A DNA stretch of 15,590 bases from Nitrospinota bacterium (GTDB lineage: Bacteria > 2-12-FULL-45-22 > JACOWJ01): contig JACOWJ010000044.1 in the NCBI GenBank assembly GCA_016176845.1, forward strand, positions 1 to 15,590, written 5' to 3'. The notes below the pieces were generated by a model. The model was not told the origin of the DNA. It did no database searches and was given only the letters and a program-made list of their open reading frames with translations. How positions within the stretch are numbered: the stretch's first letter is position 1; each line of letters starts with the position of its first letter. The translations under genes and the position numbers were made by a program. Positions 7,610 to 15,439 of the stretch are shown here, in pieces.

Positions 7610-8878
7610 ATGCACTATTTCCTCTATCGGGGCTCGGAATTATACTGCGAGGATCTCCCGATCTCCCGGATCGCCGAGGAGGTCAAGACCCCCTTTTATC
7701 TGTACAGCCATCAGACCTTAACCCGCCATTTTCGGGTCTTTGACGAAGCTTTCGAGGACCTGCCTCATTTGATCTGCTTTGCGGTAAAGGCCAATGCCAA
7801 CCTGGCCATCCTGAAGCTCTTCGCTCGGGAGGGCTCGGGCTTCGACGTCGTCTCGGGCGGGGAGCTCTACCGGGCCCTCCGGGCGGGAGCGGACCCCCAG
7901 AAGATCGTCTATGCCGGGGTGGGCAAGACCCCGGAGGAGATCCGCGATGCCCTACAGGCGGGGATCCTGATGTTCAACGTGGAGTCGCCCCAGGAGTTGA
8001 AAGCCATCGAGGAAGTCGCAGCCTCCTTGGGGACCCAGGCTCGGGTGGCCTTGCGGGTCAACCCGGACGTGGACCCCCAGACCCACCCTTACATCTCCAC
8101 GGGCCTGAAGAAGAACAAGTTCGGCTTCGATATCCGATCGGCGCTTCAGGAATACCGGGTGGCCCGCCAACTCCCCCATCTGGAGATCGTGGGGATTCAC
8201 ATCCATATCGGCTCTCAGATCGTGGAAATTGCTCCCTTCCGGGACGCCTTCGATCGGGTGATCTCTTTCATCGCGGACCTGAAACGGGAAGGCATTGCCA
8301 TCCGATATCTGGACCTGGGGGGCGGCCTGGGCATCCCTTACAAGGACGAGGAGCCTCCTACTCCGAAGGATCTGGCCCAGGCCTTGTCATCCGTGGCCTC
8401 TTCGCTGGATTGCACCTTTGTCCTGGAGCCCGGCCGGGTGATTGTGGGCAATGCGGGCATCCTGGTTACCCGCGTCCTTTACCACAAATCCACTCCCGAG
8501 AAGCACTTCCTGATCGTCGATGCCGGGATGAACGATCTGATCCGCCCCAGCCTCTATGGCTCCTACCATGGCATCCAGCCAGTGATCCGGAAGGGGGACA
8601 AGGGGGACTCTCAGCCATCGTCCATCATAGCCGATGTCGTGGGCCCGATCTGCGAAAGCGGGGATTTTCTGGCGAAGGATCGGCGCCTCCCGGAGGCAGC
8701 TCCGGGTGAGCTCCTGGCCGTCATGACGGCCGGGGCTTATGGCTTCACCATGTCCTCCAACTACAACGCCCGACCCCGGGTGGCTGAGGTGTTGGTCAAG
8801 GGATCGGAATACCGGGTGATCCGCCAGAGGGAAACTTACGCGGATCTGGTCCGGGGAGAGAAGATCCCGGAGTGGTAG
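7610..8878 (+). CDS. lysA: Diaminopimelate decarboxylase
   Basis: This PLP enzyme converts meso-diaminopimelate to lysine, the last step of the pathway. The 422-residue product shows the PLP lysine in FAVKANAN (K60), the HIHIGSQ motif (197-203), the glycine-rich LDLGGGLG phosphate loop (about 235-242), the CESGD active-site cysteine (C348) and the C-terminal GAYGFTMSSNYN. I chose the ATG at 7610 because the protein then starts MHYFLYRGSELYCED, as in the family, and GAGGAA lies 10 nt upstream. A TTG at 7580 would add ten residues without support. It is the first gene of the lysine cluster and is followed after 34 nt by dapA. A small GAAGC/GCTTC hairpin lies in that gap just before the dapA ribosome site. 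Confidence 0.97.
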   Translation: MHYFLYRGSELYCEDLPISRIAEEVKTPFYLYSHQTLTRHFRVFDEAFEDLPHLICFAVKANANLAILKLFAREGSGFDVVSGGELYRALRAGADPQKIVYAGVGKTPEEIRDALQAGILMFNVESPQELKAIEEVAASLGTQARVALRVNPDVDPQTHPYISTGLKKNKFGFDIRSALQEYRVARQLPHLEIVGIHIHIGSQIVEIAPFRDAFDRVISFIADLKREGIAIRYLDLGGGLGIPYKDEEPPTPKDLAQALSSVASSLDCTFVLEPGRVIVGNAGILVTRVLYHKSTPEKHFLIVDAGMNDLIRPSLYGSYHGIQPVIRKGDKGDSQPSSIIADVVGPICESGDFLAKDRRLPEAAPGELLAVMTAGAYGFTMSSNYNARPRVAEVLVKGSEYRVIRQRETYADLVRGEKIPEW

Positions 8879-8912
8879 AATCGGAAGCTTCGCTTCTTAA
8901 GGAGGGCTTTAG

Positions 8913-9797
8913 ATGTTTGAAGGCGCCATTACCGCCATCGTGACCCCCTTTCGCCAGGGAAAGGTGGATGAGCCGGGCTTCAGGGGGCTGATCGAGTTCC
9001 TGATCGAGAACGGGATCCAGGGGATCGTTCCCTGCGGGACCACCGGGGAGTCGGCTACCCTCTCCCATGAGGAGCATCAGCGGGTGATCGAGATCGCCAT
9101 CGAGGCCGGCGGGAAGCGGGTCCCGATCATCGCGGGCACCGGATCGAACTCCACGGAAGAGGCCCTGAGCCTGACCCGTCATGCCAAAAAGGCAGGGGCG
9201 GACGGCGCCCTGCTGGTCGCCCCGTATTACAACCGGCCCACGCAAGAGGGGCTCTACCAGCACTACCGGCGGATCGCCGAGGAGGTGGACCTCCCCATCG
9301 TCCTTTACAACATCCCCAGCCGGACGGGGGTCAACATCCTCCCGCCCACCGTCGCCCGCCTCTCCCGAATTCCCAACATCGTGGGCATCAAGGAGGCCTC
9401 AGGCTCCCTGAGCCAGGTTAGCGAAGTGGTGGCCCTCTGCGGCGACGATTTCACCGTCCTCTCGGGCGATGACGCCCTCACCCTGCCCATCCTGGCGGTC
9501 GGGGGCAAAGGGGTGATCTCGGTGGTGGCCAATGTCCTCCCTCGGGAGATGTCCGAGATGGTCCGAGAGTTCCGGGCGGGGGGCCTATCGCGTGCCCAGG
9601 GCCTCCATTATAAGCTGCGGGCCCTGATGGATGCGCTCTTCTGGGAGACGAACCCCATCCCGGTCAAGGCGGCCCTGGCCCTGATGGGGAGGATTTCCCC
9701 GGAGATGCGGCTGCCCTTGACTCCGCTCTCCGACGCTTACCGGGATCGACTGAGGGGCGTGCTGGCCGGGTACGGTCTGGTGGGGGAATCAAGATGA
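8913..9797 (+). CDS. dapA: 4-hydroxy-tetrahydrodipicolinate synthase
   Basis: This enzyme condenses pyruvate with aspartate semialdehyde, the first committed step to diaminopimelate and lysine. The 294-residue TIM-barrel protein has GTTGES (42-47), the tyrosine of the catalytic triad in YNIPSRTG (Y132, R137) and the Schiff-base lysine in GIKEASG (K160). AAGGAGG at 8899-8905 gives an ideal ribosome site. The stop overlaps the dapB start (ATGA), indicating coupled translation. DapA is commonly feedback-inhibited by lysine; nothing in the sequence decides whether this one is. Confidence 0.98.
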   Translation: MFEGAITAIVTPFRQGKVDEPGFRGLIEFLIENGIQGIVPCGTTGESATLSHEEHQRVIEIAIEAGGKRVPIIAGTGSNSTEEALSLTRHAKKAGADGALLVAPYYNRPTQEGLYQHYRRIAEEVDLPIVLYNIPSRTGVNILPPTVARLSRIPNIVGIKEASGSLSQVSEVVALCGDDFTVLSGDDALTLPILAVGGKGVISVVANVLPREMSEMVREFRAGGLSRAQGLHYKLRALMDALFWETNPIPVKAALALMGRISPEMRLPLTPLSDAYRDRLRGVLAGYGLVGESR

Positions 9798-10594
9798 TCA
9801 GAGCAATCGTAGCAGGCGTGGGCGGCCGGATGGGCAGGGTGGTCTCCCAGCTCATCCTGGAGGGAGCGGAGCTCGAGCTGTGCGGGGGCGTCGAGCGGCG
9901 TGATCATCCGGCCGTGGGACGCGACCTGGGGGAGCTGTTGGGGGGGAAGGGACTGGGGCTTTGGGTGGAGAGTGATCTGGAAAGGATCATCGATCGCGGA
10001 GAAGTGCTCATCGAGTTCACCTCCCCGGAGGCCTCCCTGGAGCACCTGGAGGTGGTGGCCCGGCATGGCAAGGCTGCCGTCATCGGCACCACCGGTTTTA
10101 ACCCCGATCAGCTGGCCCGGATGAGGTCGCTGGCCGAGAAGGCCTCCTGTCTCTGGTCGCCCAATATGAGCCTGGGCGTCAACCTGATGTACGCCCTGGT
10201 GGAACGGGCCGCGGCCGCCTTGGGGGATGCGTATGACATCGAGGTCATCGAGGCCCATCACCATTTCAAGGTCGATGCCCCCAGCGGCACCGCCATCAAG
10301 CTGGCGGAAGTGCTGGCCGGCGCCACCGGGCGGAGCCTCTCGGAGGCGGGAGTTTACGGTCGCAAGGGGCAGGTCGGAGAGCGAAAAAGGGGGGAGATCG
10401 GTATCCATGCCATCCGGGCGGGGGACATTGTGGGCGACCACACGGTGATCTTCGGAGGGATGGGAGAACGGCTGGAGGTTACTCACCGCGCTCAAAGCCG
10501 AGAAAACTTCGCCCGAGGGGCCTTGCGCGCCGCCCAGTGGATCGTGAATCAAGGACCGGGCCTTTACAGCATGAAAGACGTCCTGGGGTTTTAA
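9794..10594 (+). CDS. dapB: 4-hydroxy-tetrahydrodipicolinate reductase
   Basis: This enzyme reduces the DapA product to tetrahydrodipicolinate with NAD(P)H. The 266-residue protein begins with the nucleotide-binding VAGVGGRMGR (6-15), carries GTTG at 98-101, and has the family signature EAHHHFKVDAPSGTA (153-167) with the catalytic His/Lys region. Its start overlaps the dapA stop by 4 nt. The gene ends 93 nt before dapL, and I see no convincing terminator or promoter in that gap. Confidence 0.98.
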   Translation: MIRAIVAGVGGRMGRVVSQLILEGAELELCGGVERRDHPAVGRDLGELLGGKGLGLWVESDLERIIDRGEVLIEFTSPEASLEHLEVVARHGKAAVIGTTGFNPDQLARMRSLAEKASCLWSPNMSLGVNLMYALVERAAAALGDAYDIEVIEAHHHFKVDAPSGTAIKLAEVLAGATGRSLSEAGVYGRKGQVGERKRGEIGIHAIRAGDIVGDHTVIFGGMGERLEVTHRAQSRENFARGALRAAQWIVNQGPGLYSMKDVLGF

Positions 10595-10687
10595 CGCCTG
10601 AGTCCCTTAGATCTCCGGCCATGTGCGACTTTGATTTACCCACTGAGCGACCGAATCGCCTTAGACCTATTATTATAAGGAGAGACC

Positions 10688-11854
10688 GTGCAGACCGCAG
10701 ATCGATTGAAAAAGATTCCGCCCTACCTCTTCATGGAGCTTCGCCAAAAGATCGCCAAGGCCAGGGCGGAGGGCATCGATGTGATCAGCCTGGCGATCGG
10801 CGACCCGGTGGAGCCCACCCCCCAGCCCATCATCGATGAGCTGAGCAAAGAGGCTTACCACCCCGCCAACCATCGCTATCCCACGGACGAGGAGAAGGGG
10901 ATGCTGGCCTTTCGAGAGGCGGTGGCGGAGTGGTATCGCACGCGATACGCGGTTTCCCTCGACCCCAAGATCGAGGTGTTGGGACTGATCGGTTCGAAGG
11001 AGGGGTGCCATCATTTTGTCCTGGCGGTAGTCAACCCGGGGGACGTGGTGTTGATGACCGACCCGGGCTACCCGGCCTATCAGGCGAGCATCTGGATGGC
11101 GGGCGGGGAGCCCTACCGCGTCCCGATCCGGGCGGAGCACGGTTTCTTGCCCGTCTTTGACGACGTGCCCTCGGAGATCGCCCGCAAGGCCACGGCGATC
11201 TTCCTCAATTATCCCAACAACCCCACGGGGGCGGTGGCCAACCCCCAGTTCTTCGCCCGGCTGGTAGAGTTCGCCCGCTCTTACGACATCGCCGTTTGCT
11301 ATGACAATCCGTACAGCGAGATCGTCTTCGAAGGGGAAAGGCCCCTCAGCTTCCTGGCAGCGGAAGGGGCGAAGGGAGTGGGGGTGGAGCTTAACTCGCT
11401 CTCCAAGCCCTTCAATATGACCGGATGGCGGATCGGCATGGCCATGGGCAATGCCGACCTGATCTCGGCCATCTCCAAGGTCAAGGAGAACACCGACTCG
11501 GGGATCTTCAACGCCATCCAGTATGCGGGGATCGTGGCCCTGCGAAAGTGCCAGGACAACATCTCCAAAATGCTTGAGATTTACGGCAACCGCCGGAAGC
11601 GGGTGGTGGACACCTTCAACCAGTTGGGCTGGGACTATCGCCCTCCCAAGGGGACCTTCTACCTCTGGCTCCCGACCCCCAAGGGGATGGGAGCCCTGGA
11701 GCTCACCACGCTGCTATTCGAGAAGGCCCACGTGGTGGTCGCCGCGGGCACGGCTTACGGACAATACGGGGAGGGGTATGTCCGGATCTCCTTAACCGTG
11801 CCGGACGACCGGCTGGACGAGGCCTTGAGGCGGATCCGGGCGACGCTAAGCTGA
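10688..11854 (+). CDS. dapL: LL-diaminopimelate aminotransferase
   Basis: This PLP class I/II aminotransferase converts tetrahydrodipicolinate directly to LL-diaminopimelate, replacing the acylated DapD/DapC/DapE route. The 388-residue product shows NYPNNPTGA (174-182), the aspartate of YDNPYS (D206), the PLP lysine in SLSKPFNMTGWRIG (K240) and a late GYVRISL arginine. The start is GTG at 10688, with AAGGAG only 5 nt upstream; the N-terminus QTADRLKKIPPYLF fits the family. Close paralogues include alanine and aspartate aminotransferases, but placement directly after dapB and the N-terminal style support DapL. With lysA, dapA and dapB it covers most of lysine synthesis; dapF is not in the window. 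Confidence 0.92.
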   Translation: MQTADRLKKIPPYLFMELRQKIAKARAEGIDVISLAIGDPVEPTPQPIIDELSKEAYHPANHRYPTDEEKGMLAFREAVAEWYRTRYAVSLDPKIEVLGLIGSKEGCHHFVLAVVNPGDVVLMTDPGYPAYQASIWMAGGEPYRVPIRAEHGFLPVFDDVPSEIARKATAIFLNYPNNPTGAVANPQFFARLVEFARSYDIAVCYDNPYSEIVFEGERPLSFLAAEGAKGVGVELNSLSKPFNMTGWRIGMAMGNADLISAISKVKENTDSGIFNAIQYAGIVALRKCQDNISKMLEIYGNRRKRVVDTFNQLGWDYRPPKGTFYLWLPTPKGMGALELTTLLFEKAHVVVAAGTAYGQYGEGYVRISLTVPDDRLDEALRRIRATLS

Positions 11855-11860
11855 TAATAC

Positions 11861-11889
11861 TCACAAAATTAGGCACGTTCTGATATAAT
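11861..11889 (+). promoter_or_regulatory. Extended -10 promoter for the small membrane genes
   Basis: TGATATAAT (11881-11889) is a perfect TATAAT with the TGn extension. The -35 region (TCACAA at 11861) is poor, as is usual for extended -10 promoters. Transcription would begin about 11896, leaving a leader of roughly 23 nt before the ATG at 11919. Confidence 0.65.
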
Positions 11890-11918
11890 GGTTGACGGGG
11901 TTCGAGTTCGACGCTGAG

Positions 11919-12146
11919 ATGTCACAGCTTGATGTACTGAAAGAGAAAATTGCTTATCTCAAGCTATGGCTCAGCATCATGGTCGTCACCGACATTAGCT
12001 TAGTCGGCTGGCTACTGGGAAATTACACTGTGGCGAACCGCGTGCTAATCATTGGCGACGTGGTTGCAATCTTTGTAATTTCATTTGGAATTTACGTCTT
12101 ACACAAACGTATCGAGAAGGAAATCGAAAGGCTAAAGGAGTTTTAG
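11919..12146 (+). CDS. Small two-helix membrane protein, function unknown
   Basis: The product is 75 residues and starts MSQLDVLKEKIAYLKLW. An N-terminal amphipathic helix (about 1-14) leads into a hydrophobic segment (about 15-33, LWLSIMVVTDISLVGWLL). A short NYTVANR turn follows, then a second hydrophobic segment (about 42-60) and a charged C-terminal helix (HKRIEKEIERLKEF). This is a hairpin membrane protein with cytoplasm-type charged ends. An upstream in-frame TTG at 11892 is unlikely because it lies at or before the predicted transcription start. The base composition is visibly more AT-rich than the flanking dapL and folK. It resembles hypothetical proteins seen in other bacteria, but I know no assigned role. 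The next gene follows after 2 nt. Confidence 0.75.
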   Translation: MSQLDVLKEKIAYLKLWLSIMVVTDISLVGWLLGNYTVANRVLIIGDVVAIFVISFGIYVLHKRIEKEIERLKEF

Positions 12147-12148
12147 CC

Positions 12149-12235
12149 ATGCATATCTTTGTCGCACTGATTATGGTTGGGGTTGCAGTACTGTTTGTTT
12201 ATGCTGCCCTCGACGCAACAAAACACCCAGACTAA
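12149..12235 (+). CDS. 28-residue single-span membrane microprotein
   Basis: An ATG at 12149 opens a 28-codon frame, MHIFVALIMVG followed by VAVLFVYAALDATKHPD, ending in TAA at 12235. AAAGGAG (12134-12140) lies inside the end of the previous gene with 8-nt spacing, which is ideal. Residues 2-21 form one hydrophobic helix, ending in a short polar tail DATKHPD. The tight spacing after the 75-residue gene and the strong ribosome site make translation likely. The function is unknown. It could be a regulator or partner of the upstream membrane protein, or a type-I-toxin-like peptide; neither can be told from sequence. Confidence 0.6.
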   Translation: MHIFVALIMVGVAVLFVYAALDATKHPD

Positions 12236-12285
12236 TCTCGTGTCCCTATAAGAAAAGGAAATTCTCACTACGATCGAGTTATCCC

Positions 12286-12789
12286 ATGCTTAGGAGCTAC
12301 ATCGGGGTCGGCTCCAATTTGGGAGAGCCCCTTCTCAACTGCCAGAGGGCCATCGATTTGCTGGCCCAGCAGGGGGGGCTGGAGGTTGTAAGAAGATCTT
12401 CTCTTTACAAAACCGAGCCCTTGGGATATACTAGTCAACCCTGGTTTATCAATGGGGTGGTGGAGCTGACGGGTTCCTTGAGCCCCAGGGAGCTACTGAA
12501 AAGGCTGCAGGACATCGAGCTCCTATTGGGAAGGCAGCGCGAGAGACGATGGGGTCCTCGGACCCTGGATCTGGACCTGCTCTCTTATGAGGATTGGGTC
12601 CTCCAGGAGGAGGATCTAATGATCCCCCATCCCCGCATCGCTGAACGGAGGTTTGTCCTGGTTCCTCTGGCCGAGATCGCTCCGGATTGGCGGCATCCCC
12701 AGTCCAACCGGACGGTCCAGGAACTGTTGCAAACGGCAGGAAGCGAACGGGTGATCCGGATCTCGAGCGCTTGCGGGATGTGGTCTTAA
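12286..12789 (+). CDS. folK: 2-amino-4-hydroxy-6-hydroxymethyldihydropteridine pyrophosphokinase
   Basis: This enzyme transfers pyrophosphate from ATP to the pterin in folate synthesis. The 167-residue protein has the N-terminal YIGVGSNLG, a YKTEPLGYTSQPWFINGVVE pterin-side segment (41-60) and the HPPK signature RWGPRTLDLDLL (88-99) with the two Mg-binding aspartates (D95, D97). No good ribosome site precedes the ATG at 12286: the AAAAGGAA at 12253-12260 is too far away and no in-frame start lies between. Initiation may therefore be weak or the leader structured. No other folate gene is nearby. The gene stands at the head of a run leading to the pantothenate genes, but a terminator separates it from panB. 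Confidence 0.95.
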   Translation: MLRSYIGVGSNLGEPLLNCQRAIDLLAQQGGLEVVRRSSLYKTEPLGYTSQPWFINGVVELTGSLSPRELLKRLQDIELLLGRQRERRWGPRTLDLDLLSYEDWVLQEEDLMIPHPRIAERRFVLVPLAEIAPDWRHPQSNRTVQELLQTAGSERVIRISSACGMWS

Positions 12790-13059
12790 CTTTTTTATCA
12801 GACAATCCTTCGGAGGATGAGATAGATCGATAAAAAATCGCCCTGAAGCGGGGGACCCAAATTTACGCGCCGCTTGGATCCAAAGAGTCGGACCGAGACG
12901 GAAGGGTCGAATTGCTTACAGAGAGAAGGGGCAAACTCCCTCGTACGACAAGCGAGAGCGCCGGAGTTTGCGGGCGCCCGATGGAGACCGGACAAGGTCC
13001 GGATTCAAACCGGCGTCACCCTGAAGAAAGCGGGGTTTCTCCTGCGATAGATCCCAAGC

Positions 13060-13101
13060 AAAAGGCCTTCCGGACTCGATCCGGAAGGCCTTTTGTCTTT
13101 T
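13060..13101 (+). terminator. Strong intrinsic terminator
   Basis: A perfect 15-bp stem (13060-13074 with 13080-13094, arms AAAAGGCCTTCCGGA and its complement) closes a 5-nt loop and runs straight into TTTTGTCTTTT. The A-rich 5' arm makes it potentially bidirectional. It separates folK and the preceding structured region from panB. Confidence 0.9.
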
Positions 13102-13103
13102 AA

Positions 13104-13205
13104 CCGATGACGGCTTACGCCTACCTGGTGCGCCGAGGAGGAACGCCAGGAGATCCTTCCGGCCTTTGTAAGAGGGCAAGTACGGCCGGACGGGCCAGAC
13201 ATCGG
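13104..13205 (+). promoter_or_regulatory. Branched leader of panB (three-way junction fold)
   Basis: CCGATG (13104-13109) pairs with CATCGG (13200-13205). Inside are two separate stems, CCTGG/CCAGG (13124-13128 with 13146-13150, extendable with GCG/CGC) and TCCGGCC/GGCCGGA (13158-13164 with 13184-13190). The pairing is perfect in each helix. The outer stem ends 15 nt before the panB ribosome site. I saw no clear promoter. The pairings are read by eye without an energy calculation. Confidence 0.4.
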
Positions 13206-13234
13206 CTGTCATCCCCACAGAAGGAAGCAGCATC

Positions 13235-14041
13235 ATGGAGAAGGAAAAGGTCACCGTCACCCAGATCCGTAAGTGGAAGGAGGCCGGGAAGAAGATCACC
13301 GTGCTGACGGCCTACGACTATCCCCTGGCGAAGATCCTGGATCAGGCCGGGATCGATATCCTCCTGGTGGGAGACTCGCTGGGCAATGTCGTCCTCGGCC
13401 ACCCCAACACCCTTCCCGTGACCATGGAGGACATGATCCACCATACCCAGGCGGTCGTTCGGGCATGCAAGCAGGCCATGGTCGTCGCCGATATGCCCTT
13501 CATGTCCTATCAGGTCAGCCGGGAGGAGGCCATCCGGAACGCCGGACGCCTGATCAAGGAAGGGGGCGCAGAGGTCGTCAAGCTGGAGGGAGGCATGGCG
13601 GTCGAAGAGAGCATCCGGGCGATCGTCCAGTGCGGTATTCCCGTCATGGGCCATGTAGGCCTCACCCCTCAGTCGATCCATTCCTTCGGTGGCCACAAGG
13701 TCCAGGGCCGGGGGGATGAGGCGGCTCAGAGGGTTTTGGCCGACGCTCGGGCGGTGGAGCGAGCTGGCGCTTTTTCCATCGTGCTCGAAGGGATCCCCCG
13801 GTCGCTGGGGGAGCGAATCACTCAGGAGCTCAGCATCCCCACCATCGGCATCGGGGCCGGCCCGTGCTGTGATGGACAGGTCCTGGTCACTTACGACCTG
13901 TTGGGGTTTTACGATGACTTCGCTCCCCGGTTCGTCAAGCGGTACGCCAACCTGCGGGGCATCATTTTCGAGGCCATCCAGGCTTACAAGGACGAGGTGG
14001 AGGGCGGCCTTTTCCCCACGGAAACGCATTGCTTCAAATAG
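13235..14041 (+). CDS. panB: 3-methyl-2-oxobutanoate hydroxymethyltransferase
   Basis: This enzyme transfers a hydroxymethyl group from methylene-tetrahydrofolate to ketoisovalerate, the first step of pantothenate synthesis. The 268-residue TIM-barrel protein has [12 protein letters not shown] (25-36), the Mg-binding VGDSLG (D46) and VADMPF (D86), VKLEGG with K116, and the catalytic glutamate in LEGIP (E185). AAGGA at 13221-13225 serves the ATG at 13235. It follows a long structured leader and starts the panB-panC-panD run. The use of a folate cofactor makes the nearby folK metabolically fitting, though a terminator lies between them. Confidence 0.98.
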   Translation: MEKEKVTVTQIRKWKEAGKKITVLTAYDYPLAKILDQAGIDILLVGDSLGNVVLGHPNTLPVTMEDMIHHTQAVVRACKQAMVVADMPFMSYQVSREEAIRNAGRLIKEGGAEVVKLEGGMAVEESIRAIVQCGIPVMGHVGLTPQSIHSFGGHKVQGRGDEAAQRVLADARAVERAGAFSIVLEGIPRSLGERITQELSIPTIGIGAGPCCDGQVLVTYDLLGFYDDFAPRFVKRYANLRGIIFEAIQAYKDEVEGGLFPTETHCFK

Positions 14042-14147
14042 GATCACGCGTCACAGCCACGGGTCCTCTGCTGGGATGGATCAAGAGAAGATTGGGCCTT
14101 CATCCTGCCCGTGATCGGTGGCGAATTACGAATGACGAGGGGGTTTT

Positions 14148-15002
14148 ATGGAGATCATCGAGAACCCGCAAAGGATGCAGGAGAGGGCCAACCAGCTCCG
14201 CGCCGAGGACAAGACCATTGGCTTCGTTCCCACCATGGGCTACCTGCATGAGGGACACCTGAGCTTGATGCGAAGGGCCCGAGGCGAATGTCAGGTCTCT
14301 GTGCTGAGCATCTTCGTCAATCCCACCCAGTTTGGCCCCAGGGAGGATCTCGACCGTTATCCTCGAGATATGGAGGGGGACCTGCAGAAGGCCGCCTCAG
14401 AACAGGTGGATCTCGTCTACCTGCCTTCGGCCCGGGATATGTATCCGGCGGGGTTTCGTACTTACGTCACGGTGGAGGAGCTGAGCGAGAAGCTCTGCGG
14501 GGCCTCTCGGCCCGGCCACTTCCGTGGGGTGACCACCGTCGTCCTGAAGCTCTTTAACCTGGTCAAGCCCCACCGGGCCTATTTTGGGGAGAAGGACTAC
14601 CAGCAGCTGACCATCATCCGGAAGATGGTCGAGGACCTCAATTTAGATCTTCAGATCGTGGGGATGCCCACCGTGCGGGAGAGCGATGGCCTGGCCATGA
14701 GCTCGCGGAACGCCTATCTAAGCGCAGGGGAGCGTCGTTCCGCTTTATCGCTCAGCCGCGCACTGAAGCGGGCGGGGGAAATGGTGGCCGGGGGAGAGAG
14801 GTCCGCCGCTCTCCTCCGAGAGGAAATCCGCCGGACCATTGAGGAAGAACCGAACACGCAGATCGACTACATCGCGGTCAGCCATCCCCTCACCTTGAAA
14901 GACCTGGAGAGGATCGCGGGCCCAGCCCTGATCGCCCTGGCGGTCCAGGTAGGAAGTACCCGACTCATCGATAATTGTATCGTGGAGGCCCACGCACAAT
15001 GA
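14148..15002 (+). CDS. panC: Pantothenate synthetase (pantoate-beta-alanine ligase)
   Basis: This enzyme joins pantoate and beta-alanine with ATP. The 284-residue protein belongs to the nucleotidyltransferase HIGH superfamily: [10 protein letters not shown] (28-37) with H34 and H37, FVNPTQFGP (56-64), the ATP-binding FGEKDYQQL (146-154) and the KMSKS-like MSSRN (184-188). AGGGGG just upstream acts as the ribosome site. The 106-bp gap after panB contains a GATCACG/CGTGATC inverted repeat (14042-14048 with 14110-14116) and otherwise nothing clear. The stop overlaps the panD start by 4 nt. Confidence 0.98.
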   Translation: MEIIENPQRMQERANQLRAEDKTIGFVPTMGYLHEGHLSLMRRARGECQVSVLSIFVNPTQFGPREDLDRYPRDMEGDLQKAASEQVDLVYLPSARDMYPAGFRTYVTVEELSEKLCGASRPGHFRGVTTVVLKLFNLVKPHRAYFGEKDYQQLTIIRKMVEDLNLDLQIVGMPTVRESDGLAMSSRNAYLSAGERRSALSLSRALKRAGEMVAGGERSAALLREEIRRTIEEEPNTQIDYIAVSHPLTLKDLERIAGPALIALAVQVGSTRLIDNCIVEAHAQ

Positions 15003-15352
15003 AAAGGATAATGTTCGCGACGAAGATCCACCGAGCCAGAGTCACCGAGGCCAATCTGGACTACGAGGGAAGCATTACCGTGGATGTGGAGCTGCTTGAG
15101 GCGGCAGGCATCCTGACCTATGAGCAGGTTCATATTTACAATATCAGCAATGGTCAGCGGTTCGAGACTTATGCCCTCGATGGGGAGAGAGGCTCGGGGG
15201 TGATCTGTCTCAACGGGGCCGCTGCCCGGTGCGTGGTGGTGGGAGACCTGATCATCATTGCTACCTATCGGATGGTCAACGAGAAGGAGGCCCTGAACTG
15301 GATGCCCACGGTGGTGAAGGTGGACGCGAATAACCGGATCCAGAGAGTCTAA
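14999..15352 (+). CDS. panD: Aspartate 1-decarboxylase precursor
   Basis: This pyruvoyl enzyme makes beta-alanine for PanC. The 117-residue proenzyme has the self-cleavage site in YEGSIT, Gly24-Ser25, where Ser25 becomes the pyruvoyl group. K9 and R54 regions are intact, and [19 protein letters not shown] is typical. The correct start is the ATG at 14999, overlapping the panC stop (ATGA); an upstream in-frame start at 14975 would lie inside panC and add residues not found in the family. Being encoded next to PanC fits direct supply of beta-alanine. Confidence 0.97.
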   Translation: MKRIMFATKIHRARVTEANLDYEGSITVDVELLEAAGILTYEQVHIYNISNGQRFETYALDGERGSGVICLNGAAARCVVVGDLIIIATYRMVNEKEALNWMPTVVKVDANNRIQRV

Positions 15353-15357
15353 CTGTT

Positions 15358-15425
15358 TATCCGGAAACTCCTCTTGCTCCTCTGCTTTTTCGGTCCGAGG
15401 AGGTATGCTTGGAGGTTTTCGGATA
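15358..15425 (+). repeat. Long imperfect hairpin after panD
   Basis: TATCCGGAAACTCC (15358-15371) pairs imperfectly with GGAGGTTTTCGGATA (15411-15425), and CTCCTC/GAGGAG (15377-15382 with 15397-15402) pairs inside. It could end the pan transcript, but no T-run follows on the plus strand. Alternatively it may belong to the left end of the element that holds the adjacent structured RNA. Confidence 0.5.
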
Positions 15426-15439
15426 GGCTCTAATATTAC

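Larger units (their letters stand above)
12790..13234 (+). other. 445-bp non-coding stretch rich in inverted repeats
   Basis: I see no convincing gene here. In order it holds the AT-rich inverted repeat TTTTTTATC/GATAAAAAA (12791-12799 and 12829-12837) enclosing ATCCT/AGGAT. Two copies of a related motif follow: CCCTGAAGCGGGG from 12841 and CCCTGAAGAAAGCGGGG from 13018. Between them are a long hairpin GCAAACTCC/GGAGTTTGC (12931-12939 with 12963-12971), containing CTCG/CGAG, and a short hairpin CCGGAC-AAG-GTCCGG near 12988. A terminator and the branched panB leader, listed separately, complete the stretch. A structured RNA or a long folK 3' UTR is plausible. I could not match it securely to a known riboswitch class. 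Confidence 0.5.

Noticed and set aside
10631-10676. Possible promoter before dapL (TTGATT and TATTAT)
   Set aside because: The boxes are more than 30 nt apart, too far for a sigma70 promoter. The gene is more simply read from the lysA promoter.
12925-12965. Glycine- or folate-riboswitch-like words (AAGGGGCAAACTCCC, AAGCGAGAGCG)
   Set aside because: Only isolated words match; the order and remaining conserved segments of either class are absent.
12998-13018. tRNA-like T-arm (CCGG-ATTCAAA-CCGG)
   Set aside because: The loop lacks the conserved TTC placement, and no acceptor, D or anticodon arms fit on either strand.
12912-13103. 63-residue plus-strand frame and overlapping 127-residue minus-strand frame between folK and panB
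   Set aside because: The plus-strand frame runs through the terminator hairpin, and the minus-strand frame overlaps the panB start. Both look like chance reading of structured non-coding sequence.
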